From Zoogloea dura (lineage in GTDB: Bacteria > Pseudomonadota > Gammaproteobacteria > Burkholderiales > Rhodocyclaceae), in contig NZ_JABBGA010000015.1 in assembly GCF_012927165.1 (NCBI RefSeq), positions 62,001 to 126,000 on the forward strand: 64,000 nucleotides of DNA. Direction: 5' to 3'. Of the stretch, positions 46,697 through 54,949 are shown piece after piece (the first letter of the stretch is position 1; each line of letters opens with the position of its first letter). The position numbers and the translations under genes are program-made. Below the pieces are notes generated by a model. That model was given only the letters and a program-made list of their open reading frames with translations. It did not search any database and was not told the DNA's origin.

Positions 46697-47482
46697 CTAC
46701 CCGGCCAGGCGCGGGATCGCGGGCTGGTTGCCCTCCGGCCCCATCGCCGAATAGCCGCCATCGACGGCGTAGTCGGCGCCGGTGACGAAGCTGGCTTCGG
46801 GCGAGCACAGGAAGACCACCACGTTGGCCACCTCGGCCGGGTCGCCGAGGCGCCCCAGCAGGTGGTAGTCGGCGGCCACCTTGTCAGCCCTGGCCCGGTC
46901 GCCGCCGCTCACTTCGGCGATCACCCGCGACCAGGTCCAGCCCGGCGACACGGCATTGACGCGGATGCCGTCGGGCGCCAGGTCCATGGCCATGCAACGG
47001 GTCAGCTGACGCATGGCGGCCTTCGACACCGGGTAGATCCAGCGACCCGTCTGGGCCACGCCGGCCGAGATGGAGGTGAAGTTCACCACTGCGCCGCGCC
47101 GCGCCTTGAGGTCTTCATGCACGGCCTGGGTCAGGGCCACTGCCGACACCAGGTTGATGTCCAGCGCCCGCAGCCAGTCCTGACGGGGCGAGGCAAAGCC
47201 ATCATCGGTGTAGGTGCAGGCCAGGTTGATCAGCAGGTCCACCCCACCGAAGTGCTGGCGTACCGCGGCCACGGCCGCAGCCAGGGCCGCGTCGTCGGTG
47301 AGGTCCACCGCCTGGAAGAAGCCGGCACCGCCCAGCTCATCCGCCACCCGGGCGCCGGCCGGGTCGATGTCGAAGATCGCCACGCGGGCGCCGGCCTCGA
47401 CGAGGCCACGGGCCACCGCCGCGCCGATGAGGGTGGCGCCACCGCTGACGATGGCGATCTTGTCCTGAAGTCTTTTCATCAT
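46697..47482 (-). CDS. SDR dehydrogenase of the indole/anthranilate cluster
   Basis: 261 residues; GAGGAG before the ATG at 47482 (a second ATG follows at once). The cofactor loop is SGGATLIG where most SDRs have TGxxxGIG, and the usual NNAG is NLAC. The catalytic YPVSK is intact, as is SPGWTWS after it. It probably oxidises the dihydroxylated indole formed by the StyA-like enzyme. It lies eight bases after the hydrolase-SnoaL gene, implying one transcript. Confidence 0.82.
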   Translation of the reverse strand: MMKRLQDKIAIVSGGATLIGAAVARGLVEAGARVAIFDIDPAGARVADELGGAGFFQAVDLTDDAALAAAVAAVRQHFGGVDLLINLACTYTDDGFASPRQDWLRALDINLVSAVALTQAVHEDLKARRGAVVNFTSISAGVAQTGRWIYPVSKAAMRQLTRCMAMDLAPDGIRVNAVSPGWTWSRVIAEVSGGDRARADKVAADYHLLGRLGDPAEVANVVVFLCSPEASFVTGADYAVDGGYSAMGPEGNQPAIPRLAG

Positions 47483-47490
47483 CGAGCTCC

Positions 47491-48735
47491 TCAGACGATG
47501 GGCTTGCCTTCGCTGGTCGGCCAGCTCGGCATCAGGGTGTTGGAAGGCAGGCTCTCGTCGAGCAGCTTGCGGGCGGTGTCCACGCCGGCCACCGGCAGGC
47601 CGGCGGGGTCGAGCAGGCCGACCTGCACCAGCACGCTGGCCTGGTCCCAGTAGATGTGCTCGTGGTAGAGCTTGGGCCCGCGGAACTTGACCACCCCGAG
47701 CATGGGAATCTCCACGTACTTGCCGGTGGGCGCCACGCCCGGCAGCAGCCAGTCGATCTCGCGGTCGTGGGTGAAGCTCATGATGAACTCATCCACCACC
47801 TGGGACGCCCCCACCGTGCGCGAGATCGGGGTCAGGCGCATGTCGGCCGGATTGTTGTGGATGAAGTGGTAGCGGTAGAAGCGGCTCAGATCCTTGCTGC
47901 CCACCCCGCCGGTCATGGTCGGGATGTGGTTCACATAGGGCTGGTCCACCATGGTGGCCATGGTGGCGGGCACGTCGCGGGTGTCGAACTCGTGGCGGAT
48001 GTGCTCCTCCCACAGGGCCGACAGGTTGTAGTCGGGGCCCAGCACCCGGCGCAGGGTGGCGATGCTGCGCTCGTGGGCGAGCAGCGCGGAGGGCTTGTCG
48101 TAGTGGGCGCCGGCCGGCCGGGCGAAGGCGTGGCCGACACCGGGGTATACGTAGGCCTCGGTGCGCGGCAGGCGGGCCAGGGCCTGGACGATGGCCTCGC
48201 GGGCCGGCGGCGGGCAGAAGTCGTCCAGCTCGGGGATGTGCAGGACCAGCCGGCCGCGCAGGCCTTCGAGTTCGCCCAGGGCGTTCTCGATGCCCACCCC
48301 GTAGTAGGCCACCGCACAGGCCACTTCGGGCAGGCGGCAGGCCGCCAGGTAGGCCAGCTTGCCACCCAGGCAGTAGCCCACCACGCCCAGCGCGTCACCG
48401 CTGCATTCGGGCAGGCCGCGCAGGTGAGTCAGGCTGGCCTGGATGTCATCCACTCCGAGGTTCTCGTTGAAGTCTTTGTACAGGGCGAAGGCTCGGGCAA
48501 AGTCCTCCTGCTCGTAGCCCAGCTCCACACCCGGCTCCTGGCGCCAGAAGAGGTCCGGCACCAGCACGGTGTAGCCCTCTTCGGCGAGGTGGTCGGCCAC
48601 GGCCCGCATGGCCGCATTGACGCCGAAGATCTCCTGGCACAGGACGATGCCCGGCCCGCTGCCATCGACGGAAGCCGTCAGGTAGGCGGCGAACGTACCG
48701 TCCTTGGACGGCACCTGGATGTAACGACCTTTCAT
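47491..48735 (-). CDS. Dienelactone hydrolase-SnoaL fusion protein
   Basis: 414 residues. Residues 1-230 form a dienelactone-hydrolase domain with nucleophile Cys122 (GYCLGG), acid Asp171 or 172 and His202 (GVGHAF). Residues about 236-395 form a SnoaL/NTF2-like domain (FYRYHFIHNNP, TVGASQVVDEFIMSFTHDR, GKYVEIPMLGVVKFRGPKLY, quoted as VEIPMLGVVKFRGPKLY). The fusion is known in indole-type clusters, where a cofactor-independent step opens 3-hydroxyindolin-2-one to anthranilate. That role here is inferred from neighbours (StyA pair, SDR, antAB). A ring-opening hydrolase on another lactone is the alternative. Confidence 0.8.
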   Translation of the reverse strand: MKGRYIQVPSKDGTFAAYLTASVDGSGPGIVLCQEIFGVNAAMRAVADHLAEEGYTVLVPDLFWRQEPGVELGYEQEDFARAFALYKDFNENLGVDDIQASLTHLRGLPECSGDALGVVGYCLGGKLAYLAACRLPEVACAVAYYGVGIENALGELEGLRGRLVLHIPELDDFCPPPAREAIVQALARLPRTEAYVYPGVGHAFARPAGAHYDKPSALLAHERSIATLRRVLGPDYNLSALWEEHIRHEFDTRDVPATMATMVDQPYVNHIPTMTGGVGSKDLSRFYRYHFIHNNPADMRLTPISRTVGASQVVDEFIMSFTHDREIDWLLPGVAPTGKYVEIPMLGVVKFRGPKLYHEHIYWDQASVLVQVGLLDPAGLPVAGVDTARKLLDESLPSNTLMPSWPTSEGKPIV

Positions 48736-48847
48736 TCTTTTCTCCTTTGGGGTGGTACTGCCCTGCCTATTCTGGGCAGGTGTCCAACAGCCTTCTATCC
48801 GGCCAGTGCAGCTCCTGTCCGGCCTGCGCAGAAAGCTGCAGCAGGGC

Positions 48848-49339
48848 TCACAGGTGGTAGAAATCGAGCACCGAGTTGATGGTGTCGTTGAGCAGCAGCA
48901 CGTGCTTGCGGGTGATCTTCCAGTCCTCGCCCTGGCGGCGCAGGTGGTAGGTGACGTGCCCGAAGAGCTGCTCGGCCTTGCCCAGCCGGTAGTAGAGGGT
49001 GTTCCAGTTGGCCTTCACCTCCAGCTGGCCGTCGTCCAGCGGCCGGATGCGCACATTGCCGGTCTCGTGCAGGGTCCGCGGCATCGGCGTCGAGGCGGCC
49101 GACTTGCCGGTGCGGATGCGGTACACCCGGTCTTCCAGGCCGGAGCGGTTGGCGTAGTAGATCAGCGACATGCCGCGCTTCGGGTCTGTGGTATAGCGAT
49201 GCTCGGAGTCCCACTGGGGCACGTGGTATTCGGACTGCTCGTCGAACAGGTCCAGGTAGGTATCCCAGTCCTGGGCGTCGCACAGGGCGGCCTTGCGGAA
49301 CAGGAACTGCTCGATCTCGTAGTGCAGCTGCGGGTTCAT
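48848..49339 (-). CDS. antB: Anthranilate 1,2-dioxygenase, small (beta) subunit
   Basis: 163 residues, the normal length of ring-hydroxylating beta subunits. It follows remembered AntB sequences closely: FRKAALCDAQDWDTYLDLF, PQWDSEHRYTTDPKRGMSL, IYYANRSGLEDRVYRIRTGK and the end LLLNDTINSVLDFYHL. The beta subunit is structural. Its ATG overlaps the antA stop by four bases (ATGA), so the subunits are made in equal amounts. Confidence 0.9.
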   Translation of the reverse strand: MNPQLHYEIEQFLFRKAALCDAQDWDTYLDLFDEQSEYHVPQWDSEHRYTTDPKRGMSLIYYANRSGLEDRVYRIRTGKSAASTPMPRTLHETGNVRIRPLDDGQLEVKANWNTLYYRLGKAEQLFGHVTYHLRRQGEDWKITRKHVLLLNDTINSVLDFYHL

Positions 49340-50754
49340 GCCTGCTCCTCCCTATGTGCCTGCGTCTTATGTGCCTGCGTCCTATGTGCCCGGGCCTTGC
49401 GCTCGAGGCCCGCCAGCAGGAAGCGCTGCCAGTGGGCGTGCTGGTTGACGTAGAGGCCTTCGTGGGTGAACTCGGTGCCGGTCAGCACCGGCTTGATGCC
49501 CAGGGCCTCGGTGTTGGCGGTGGGGCCTTCGGCCCACTTGCCGTGGCCACGGGAGATGTCGCTCCAGCGCTCGAGGCGGGCCTGGAAGCCGCGCTGGGCT
49601 TCGCGGAACTCCACCAGGTCGTCCGGCGTGCCCATGCCCGACACGTTGAAGAAGTCCTCGAACTGGCGGATGCGGCTTTCCCGGTCGGCGTCCGACTCGC
49701 CCTTCACGCCGATGCACTGGCTGATCACCTCGGTCTTGTTCCAGGCCACCGGCCGCACAATGCGGATCTGGGAGCTGATCTGGTCCATGAAGAACAGGCT
49801 GGGATAAATGTTGAGGTTGCGCAGCCGGTGCATCATCCACTCGGCCTTCTGCTGGCCGTGCTCCGCCACCAGGCGCGGCATCACGCTGGCGTAGCCGGGG
49901 CGCACGCGGGGGTTCGGCATGTCGCTGAAGAGCACGCTGTGGCCATTGCGGAAGGAGAACCAGCCGTCGTCGGTCTCCGCGTCGCCGGCGCCGAGCTTGC
50001 TGTAGTCCAGGGTGTCGCTGGCGGCACCCTTGTCGGCATTGACCTGCTGGCGGTGCTGCACGGTGGCCACGTAGTTGTAGTGCACGGTGCTCACGTGATA
50101 GCCGTCCAGGCCGTTCTCGTTCTGCAGCTTCCAGTTGCCGTCGAAGGTGTAGCTGGAACGGCCAGGCAGCACCTCCAGCTCGCCGGTGGGCGACTGGGCG
50201 ACCATCATGTCGAAGAAGATGCGGGCGTCGCCGAGGAAGTCCACCAGGCTGTCCTGCCCCTCGGTGTCCAGGCTGATGAAGACGAAGCCCTTGTAGCTCT
50301 CGATGCGGGCCTTCTTGAGGCCACGCGTGCTCTTGTCGAAATCCTCCGGGTATTCGGAGGGCGCCTTGACCTTCACCAGGCGGCCGTCGGTCTTGTAGGT
50401 CCAGGCGTGGAAGGGGCAGGTGAAGGAGGCCTGGCGGCCCTTGCAGACGCGGGTCAGGGTGGCGCCGCGGTGGGCACAGGCATTGATCAGGGCATGCAGC
50501 TGGCCGTCGCCGTCGCGGGTGATGATCATCGGCTGGCGGCCGGCGTTCATGCTGATGAAATCGTTGGCCGCCGGGATCTCGCTCTCGTGGCAGGCATAGA
50601 TCCAGTTCTTCTCGAAGATCAGCTCCATCTCGAGATCGAACAGCTCCGGCTCGGTGAACATGTCCCGGGCGATCCGGTAGATACCTTCGGCCGGCCGGAA
50701 ATCCAGGCAACCGGAAACGTATTCGCGCCAGTCCGCAATACTTTTCGCGTTCAT
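49336..50754 (-). CDS. antA: Anthranilate 1,2-dioxygenase, large (alpha) subunit
   Basis: 472 residues from the ATG at 50754 after AAAGGAC. The Rieske cluster ligands are C93-A-H95 and C113-P-F-H116. The mononuclear iron site includes D217, H220 and H225 (GLDGYHVSTVHYNY). The best remembered match is AntA/BenA, and the AntB-like partner favours anthranilate. The reaction gives catechol, CO2 and ammonia. No AntC-type reductase is in the window, so electrons must come from elsewhere. The last residues (AHRTQAHKTQAHREEQA) come from three 15-bp repeats. Two AraC genes lie upstream, and AntR regulators are of that family. Confidence 0.88.
   Translation of the reverse strand: MNAKSIADWREYVSGCLDFRPAEGIYRIARDMFTEPELFDLEMELIFEKNWIYACHESEIPAANDFISMNAGRQPMIITRDGDGQLHALINACAHRGATLTRVCKGRQASFTCPFHAWTYKTDGRLVKVKAPSEYPEDFDKSTRGLKKARIESYKGFVFISLDTEGQDSLVDFLGDARIFFDMMVAQSPTGELEVLPGRSSYTFDGNWKLQNENGLDGYHVSTVHYNYVATVQHRQQVNADKGAASDTLDYSKLGAGDAETDDGWFSFRNGHSVLFSDMPNPRVRPGYASVMPRLVAEHGQQKAEWMMHRLRNLNIYPSLFFMDQISSQIRIVRPVAWNKTEVISQCIGVKGESDADRESRIRQFEDFFNVSGMGTPDDLVEFREAQRGFQARLERWSDISRGHGKWAEGPTANTEALGIKPVLTGTEFTHEGLYVNQHAHWQRFLLAGLERKARAHRTQAHKTQAHREEQA
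49351..49395. repeat. Three 15-bp tandem repeats at the antA 3' end
   Basis: CCTATGTGCCTGCGT, CTTATGTGCCTGCGT and CCTATGTGCCCGGGC in a row. They lie in frame inside antA and encode a repeated Ala-His-x-Thr-Gln tail, which suggests recent slippage expansion. Confidence 0.85.
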
Positions 50755-50963
50755 TGAGTTGTCCTTTGTGTTGGGGGGGTGCGAAGCCATTGAACTCCGC
50801 GGCCACCCGGCCAACTAGCCAGAAACTCTTCAAACGCGATCCACTTTTTTACACATTGGCCGGACACTGCAGCCCAAGGGGAAAGGCGTTGCACTCTGCG
50901 GCTAGAAAGCCCTCCGGCGAGCTCCCAGAATGGACAGCAAGACGATCCCGAGGAGATCCTGCC

Positions 50964-51944
50964 ATGCCCCCCAGCCCGCCCGAACTACACGCCGTCCACA
51001 ACGGGCTCGACGACGCCCGCAGCTGGATGTCCCGCATCTGCGGCCCCCACCAGCTCGAATCGCGACGCGCCGGAAAACTCCACTTCGTCCATGAAGCCGT
51101 GCGCCTGCCCGGCCTGTCCACGGTGCTCGGGCAGATCCGCTACGGTACCGACGTGACCATCGGCATCGAGCGCGGCATGCAGCTCGACGCCTACAGCCTG
51201 AGCCTGCCCCTGGAGGGGCGCCAGGTGCTGCGCAGCCGCGGCGAGAAAAGGGAATCCGACCCCGGCACGGGGCTGGTGGTGTCGCCCTTCGCCGATCAGG
51301 AGCTGGACATGGCCGGCGCCTGCCACAAGCTGCAGGTGGCGATCCGCCGGGATTCGGCGCGGCAGGTGCTGGAAAGCCTGCTCCACCGCCCAGCCGGCGA
51401 AGCGCTGCTGTTCGACCCGCAGATGGACCTGCGGCAGGGCGCGGTGGCCGCCTGGTGGCGCATGGCCCAGCGCCTGTTCGACGACTGGAGCACCCTGGGG
51501 CCACTCTACCTGCTGCCCAGCCTGTCGCGCGACATGGAGTTCCTGCTGATCAAGGCCCTGCTGCTGGCCCAGCCGAACAACTATTCGGCCGAGCTGCACG
51601 AAGAAGCCATGCCGCACTGCCCCGAGTACGTGCGACGGGCCTGCCGCTTCATCGTGGACAACGCCCGGCAGGACCTGCGCCTGGAGGATATCGAGGCCGT
51701 GGCCGGGGTGTCACGGCGCAAGCTCTACGACACCTTCCGCAGCCATACGGGCTTCACCCCGATGGCCTTCCTGAAGCACTGCCGCCTGGAAGGCGCCCGC
51801 GCCGCCCTGCTCCGCGCCACACCCCGGGCCAATGTGTCGAGCGTGGCCCTGGACTGGGGCTTCAATCACTTCGGACGCTTCGCCAGCGAATACCGCACGC
51901 GCTACGGCGAGTCACCCTCCGAGACCCTGGGCAAGCGGAACTGA
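50964..51944 (+). CDS. AraC-family regulator divergent from antA
   Basis: 326 residues from the ATG at 50964 after GAGGAG. The N-terminal ligand region (about 20-200) is of the AraC_binding_2 type (HFVHEAVRLPGLSTVLGQI, SLPLEGRQVL). The C-terminal pair of HTH motifs is LEDIEAVAGVSRRKLYDTF and ASVALDWGFNHFGRFASEYR-like (seen as SVALDWGFNHFGRFASEY). It is divergent from antA across about 210 bases and should activate the antAB operon, like AntR/AndR. No operator could be assigned with confidence. Confidence 0.86.
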   Translation: MPPSPPELHAVHNGLDDARSWMSRICGPHQLESRRAGKLHFVHEAVRLPGLSTVLGQIRYGTDVTIGIERGMQLDAYSLSLPLEGRQVLRSRGEKRESDPGTGLVVSPFADQELDMAGACHKLQVAIRRDSARQVLESLLHRPAGEALLFDPQMDLRQGAVAAWWRMAQRLFDDWSTLGPLYLLPSLSRDMEFLLIKALLLAQPNNYSAELHEEAMPHCPEYVRRACRFIVDNARQDLRLEDIEAVAGVSRRKLYDTFRSHTGFTPMAFLKHCRLEGARAALLRATPRANVSSVALDWGFNHFGRFASEYRTRYGESPSETLGKRN

Positions 51945-52035
51945 GCGCCCCGGGGCGGGCGGCGCCCTGGCCAGCGCCAGCTCGGCGGGGCCCAGCCGGC
52001 ATCAGCCGGCCCGGTGAATCAGGCGGGGCAGTGAA

Positions 52036-53061
52036 TCAGTTGGGACGGTAACGCAGGGTGGCCGACGGCGACTCGCCAAAGCGCCGCTTGTACTCCTGGG
52101 CGAAGCGCCCGAGGTGGCTGAAGCCCCAGCGGAAGGCTACGTCGGTGACCGAGGCATGCTCGCGGCTGGCCAGCTCCTGGCGCACCTTGTCGAGGCGGAG
52201 GTTGCGCAGGTAGGTCATCGGGCTGGCGCCACGGAAATTGCGGAAGCCGGAGAACAGCGTCCGCACGCTGACCCCCGTGTGCTCGGCCAGCATCTCGATG
52301 CTGAGGGGCTCGTTGAGATGGGCGCGGATGTACTCCTCGGCCCGCTTCACGTAATACGGCGAGGCGCCCTTGTCCGCATTGCCCGCCAGCAGGTCGCTGA
52401 GCGTGCTGGGCACACCGTAGAGCAGCGCGTTGATCAGGGTGGACTCGAACTGCTTGAGCACCAGAGGCTGGTGGATGGGGTGATCCTCCCGCCCGATGGC
52501 ATCCACCAGCACCCCCAGCAGCTGGGCGAAATAAGCTCCGCCGCTGCGGGTCAGGTCGAGCTCCGGGCAGAACTCGGGCGCCCGGTCACAGGCCTCCCCC
52601 AGGTGCTGGCGGCAGTGGAAGACCACGTCATCGCGGTCGATGCGCAACACGATCTGCGGCGAATCGGGCTGCCAGCGCATGCTCAGGGGCAGCCCCGGCG
52701 AGATCAGCGAGGCCAGGCCGGGCCCCGACTCGAAACGATGGCCACCGCACTGGATCGCGGCGCCGCCGCGGATCGGCATCTGGACCAGGTAGAAGTTCTC
52801 CAGCCGGCCGGGGTCGATACGCACCTCGGTACCGTACTCTAGGCGGCTCAGGGACAGGCGGCCGCGCCGCACGTGATGCATGCTGGCGCTGACGCTCTCG
52901 CCCGGGCGCACCGGCGTCAGGTCGTGAGGCTTGAACACCTTGCCCACCTCTTCGCGGACACCGTCGGTGCCGTTCAGCAAAAAGAGCTGGGTTTCCGGTG
53001 CGAACAGCGCCATCTCGCCAATACGGCCGCTTCCCGGCAACGCGGGTTGATCCAGTTGCAT
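52036..53061 (-). CDS. AraC-family regulator, second
   Basis: 341 residues from the ATG at 53061, which follows GGAGGACACG; an upstream GTG at 53076 is less likely. It has an AraC_binding_2-type N-terminal domain (HVRRGRLSLSRLEYGTEV) and a C-terminal DNA-binding domain (IEMLAEHTGVSVRTLFSGF, VTDVAFRWGFSHLGRFAQEY). It converges on the other AraC gene and points away from the catabolic operon. Two copies of TATCCGGAT 20 bases apart lie about 60 bases upstream and may be its own operator. Its target could be the antA cluster or another aromatic pathway. Confidence 0.85.
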   Translation of the reverse strand: MQLDQPALPGSGRIGEMALFAPETQLFLLNGTDGVREEVGKVFKPHDLTPVRPGESVSASMHHVRRGRLSLSRLEYGTEVRIDPGRLENFYLVQMPIRGGAAIQCGGHRFESGPGLASLISPGLPLSMRWQPDSPQIVLRIDRDDVVFHCRQHLGEACDRAPEFCPELDLTRSGGAYFAQLLGVLVDAIGREDHPIHQPLVLKQFESTLINALLYGVPSTLSDLLAGNADKGASPYYVKRAEEYIRAHLNEPLSIEMLAEHTGVSVRTLFSGFRNFRGASPMTYLRNLRLDKVRQELASREHASVTDVAFRWGFSHLGRFAQEYKRRFGESPSATLRYRPN

Positions 53062-53120
53062 CGTGTCCTCCTGCACAATTCCAAGGCATTACGCACCGCA
53101 ATGTTCACGAAGGACTGCAG

Positions 53121-53150
53121 TATCCGGATAGCCCTTGCGGTATCCGGATG
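53121..53150. promoter_or_regulatory. Twin TATCCGGAT sites upstream of the second AraC gene
   Basis: TATCCGGATA at 53121-53130 and TATCCGGATG at 53141-53150 are direct repeats with a 20-base period, each also palindromic in its core. AraC-family proteins often bind direct repeats about 21 bases apart. The rest of the gap 53062-53412 shows nothing else recognisable. Confidence 0.5.
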
Positions 53151-53412
53151 CTTCGTGCGCATTTCGGCCATTCAAGACGGATTCGTTCCTGTACACGCTG
53201 TTTCAGCAATAAGCAGGCCAAATCGATTGGGCCCGGATTCCTGTACGCGCTCCCACCAGGCGGGGGGCGGCCGGTTCCAGGGCCTCGTTGTATTGACTTG
53301 AATGGTGTCTCCTGCCGGGCCGCCGCGGGCGATTCGGGAAAAAGCACCGATCGGCTGCGAAACGGAAGGCCCAGCCACACAAATGTAGCGATGAAACCCC
53401 GACACTAGCAAG

Positions 53413-53455
53413 AACAAAAAAGGCGATGGTGCCGGAGGATTCCGGTGCCATCGCC
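53413..53455 (-). terminator. Rho-independent terminator of the porin operon
   Basis: On the minus strand GGCGATGGCACCGG, a short loop and CCGGCACCATCGCC form a long stem followed by six T. It lies about 40 bases after the porin stop at 53497 and closes the SBP-aliA-badK-porin unit. Confidence 0.88.
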
Positions 53456-53496
53456 AGGGCCAGACAGGCTACAGCGGAGAAAAAATCACATGCGCA

Positions 53497-54870
53497 TCAG
53501 CGCACCAGGTCGGCATTGAAGGCATAGGAGAAGCCGACTGCCAGGGCATTGGCCGAGCCATGGCCGCCAAGGGTCTGGTTGGCGCCGTTGTCACCCTTCG
53601 ATTTGGCGTAGTCCCACAACGCATAGAGTTTGGCGTTCTTGAAGAGCAGGTAGGTGGTGCCGAGGCCGAGCGTATCGACCCGCGGATGATTGCCCGGCGC
53701 GATGTCGTAGCGCTTGGTGTAATAGGCCAGGGTGGCGTCCAGGCGCGGCGAGAAGGCGTAGGTGGCACCGATGCCCTTCACCGACGCGTCGGCGGCCGAA
53801 TAGGTAACGTTGGTGTTGGTGGCGTCCTTGAGGGTCACCGCCGGCAGGGAGGTGTGGCCCATTGCAGCGCGCAGGCTCAGGGGGCCGAAGCGATAGCCGA
53901 CACCGAGGTTGCCCAGCCGGTACTTGGCGTCCTGGTTGGTCAGCACGTCCACCGGGTTCCATTCGGTGTAGGAGGCCCCGGCGCTGAAGTTGCCGTAGTC
54001 GAAGCTGGCCCCCAGCGAGGCCTTGGAGCCCATGTTGTCGCCCCCCGCCACCGCCCCCGGGCTGTAGCCGGCGATCAGTTTGGCGCCGCCGATGGTGGGG
54101 CTGACGTACTTGATCATCGCGTTGTCGCGCGAATCCAGGTTGCCGGATATACCCGGGCTGTAACGCCCGGCTGCGGTGTTCAGCAAAGCCTGACCATAGA
54201 TGGCATTGCCCAGGTTGTAGGCGCCATACACCGAGGACATGAAGAAGTTGGTGTAATTGGAGGGCTCGACCTTGATTACCGCGTCCACCGCCACCGTCTG
54301 CTGACGGCCCAGGGTCACGGTGCCGAAGCCACCGGCCAGGCCCACGTAGGCGGCCCGGTTGAACAGCACGCTGCCGCCGTTGGCGCCGTTGTAGCCGTTC
54401 GGTCCGATCTGCCCGCTGACCGGCAGCATGTTGGCGCCGGTGGAAGTGAGGAATTCGGTGTCCAGCTTGAACACCGCGGTCAGCCCTTCGGTGAGGTCGG
54501 CGGAGCCGGTGAAGGCCAGGTTGGTGGGGGCCATGCCGCCATTGAAGAATTTGGTGGTGCCGCCACGCAGGGCCGCCGTGCCCGGGGCGATGTCGCTCTG
54601 CCGGCCGATGGCCGCATCCAGGTTGCCGGACAGGCTCAGGCGGAAGTTGCCCGGCCCACTGCTGGTGGCCGCAGCAGTGGCGGCGGGAGCGGGGGCCGGA
54701 GCAGCCTTCTGCTCGGCCACCTGCTTCTTCAGGTTTTCAAGTTGCCTGGCCAGTTCCTCGATCTGCGCCTGCAGCTCCTTTTCGCCGGCGTGGGCCTGGC
54801 CGCTGCCCAGAGTGGCGGCGATGCACAAGGCAAGTGTGCTCGCCCGATGGACGTGTTTCATCCGGGTCAT
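53497..54870 (-). CDS. Gram-negative general porin (Porin_4 type)
   Basis: 457 residues from the ATG at 54870 after GAGGAGACACCC. A signal peptide ends at about residue 28 (GQAHA). An N-terminal coiled coil follows (KELQAQIEELARQLENLKKQ) with an Ala/Pro linker. The barrel has typical betaproteobacterial porin strands: FRLSLSGNLDAAIGR, LTAVFKLDTEFL, NRAAYVGLAGGFGTVTLGRQ, NLGVGYRFGPLSLRAAMG and a last strand AVGFSYAFNADLVR. The coiled coil is unusual for this family and may contact peptidoglycan. The gene ends the operon with badK, aliA and the substrate-binding protein, so it may admit the alicyclic acid. Confidence 0.88.
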   Translation of the reverse strand: MTRMKHVHRASTLALCIAATLGSGQAHAGEKELQAQIEELARQLENLKKQVAEQKAAPAPAPAATAAATSSGPGNFRLSLSGNLDAAIGRQSDIAPGTAALRGGTTKFFNGGMAPTNLAFTGSADLTEGLTAVFKLDTEFLTSTGANMLPVSGQIGPNGYNGANGGSVLFNRAAYVGLAGGFGTVTLGRQQTVAVDAVIKVEPSNYTNFFMSSVYGAYNLGNAIYGQALLNTAAGRYSPGISGNLDSRDNAMIKYVSPTIGGAKLIAGYSPGAVAGGDNMGSKASLGASFDYGNFSAGASYTEWNPVDVLTNQDAKYRLGNLGVGYRFGPLSLRAAMGHTSLPAVTLKDATNTNVTYSAADASVKGIGATYAFSPRLDATLAYYTKRYDIAPGNHPRVDTLGLGTTYLLFKNAKLYALWDYAKSKGDNGANQTLGGHGSANALAVGFSYAFNADLVR

Positions 54871-54949
54871 GGGTGTCTCCTCGTTGTTTTGGATGGTGCC
54901 CGCGGCAGGCGGCGGGCCGGGATGTGCATGCCTGCCTGGCGGTTGGCGC

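Noticed and set aside
48848-50754. Benzoate dioxygenase benAB
   Set aside because: Similar fold and motifs, but the beta subunit follows AntB closely and no benC or benD is adjacent.
52998-53451. Several small open frames in the gap between the AraC and porin genes
   Set aside because: They overlap each other on both strands, have no binding sites of note and no recognisable sequence.
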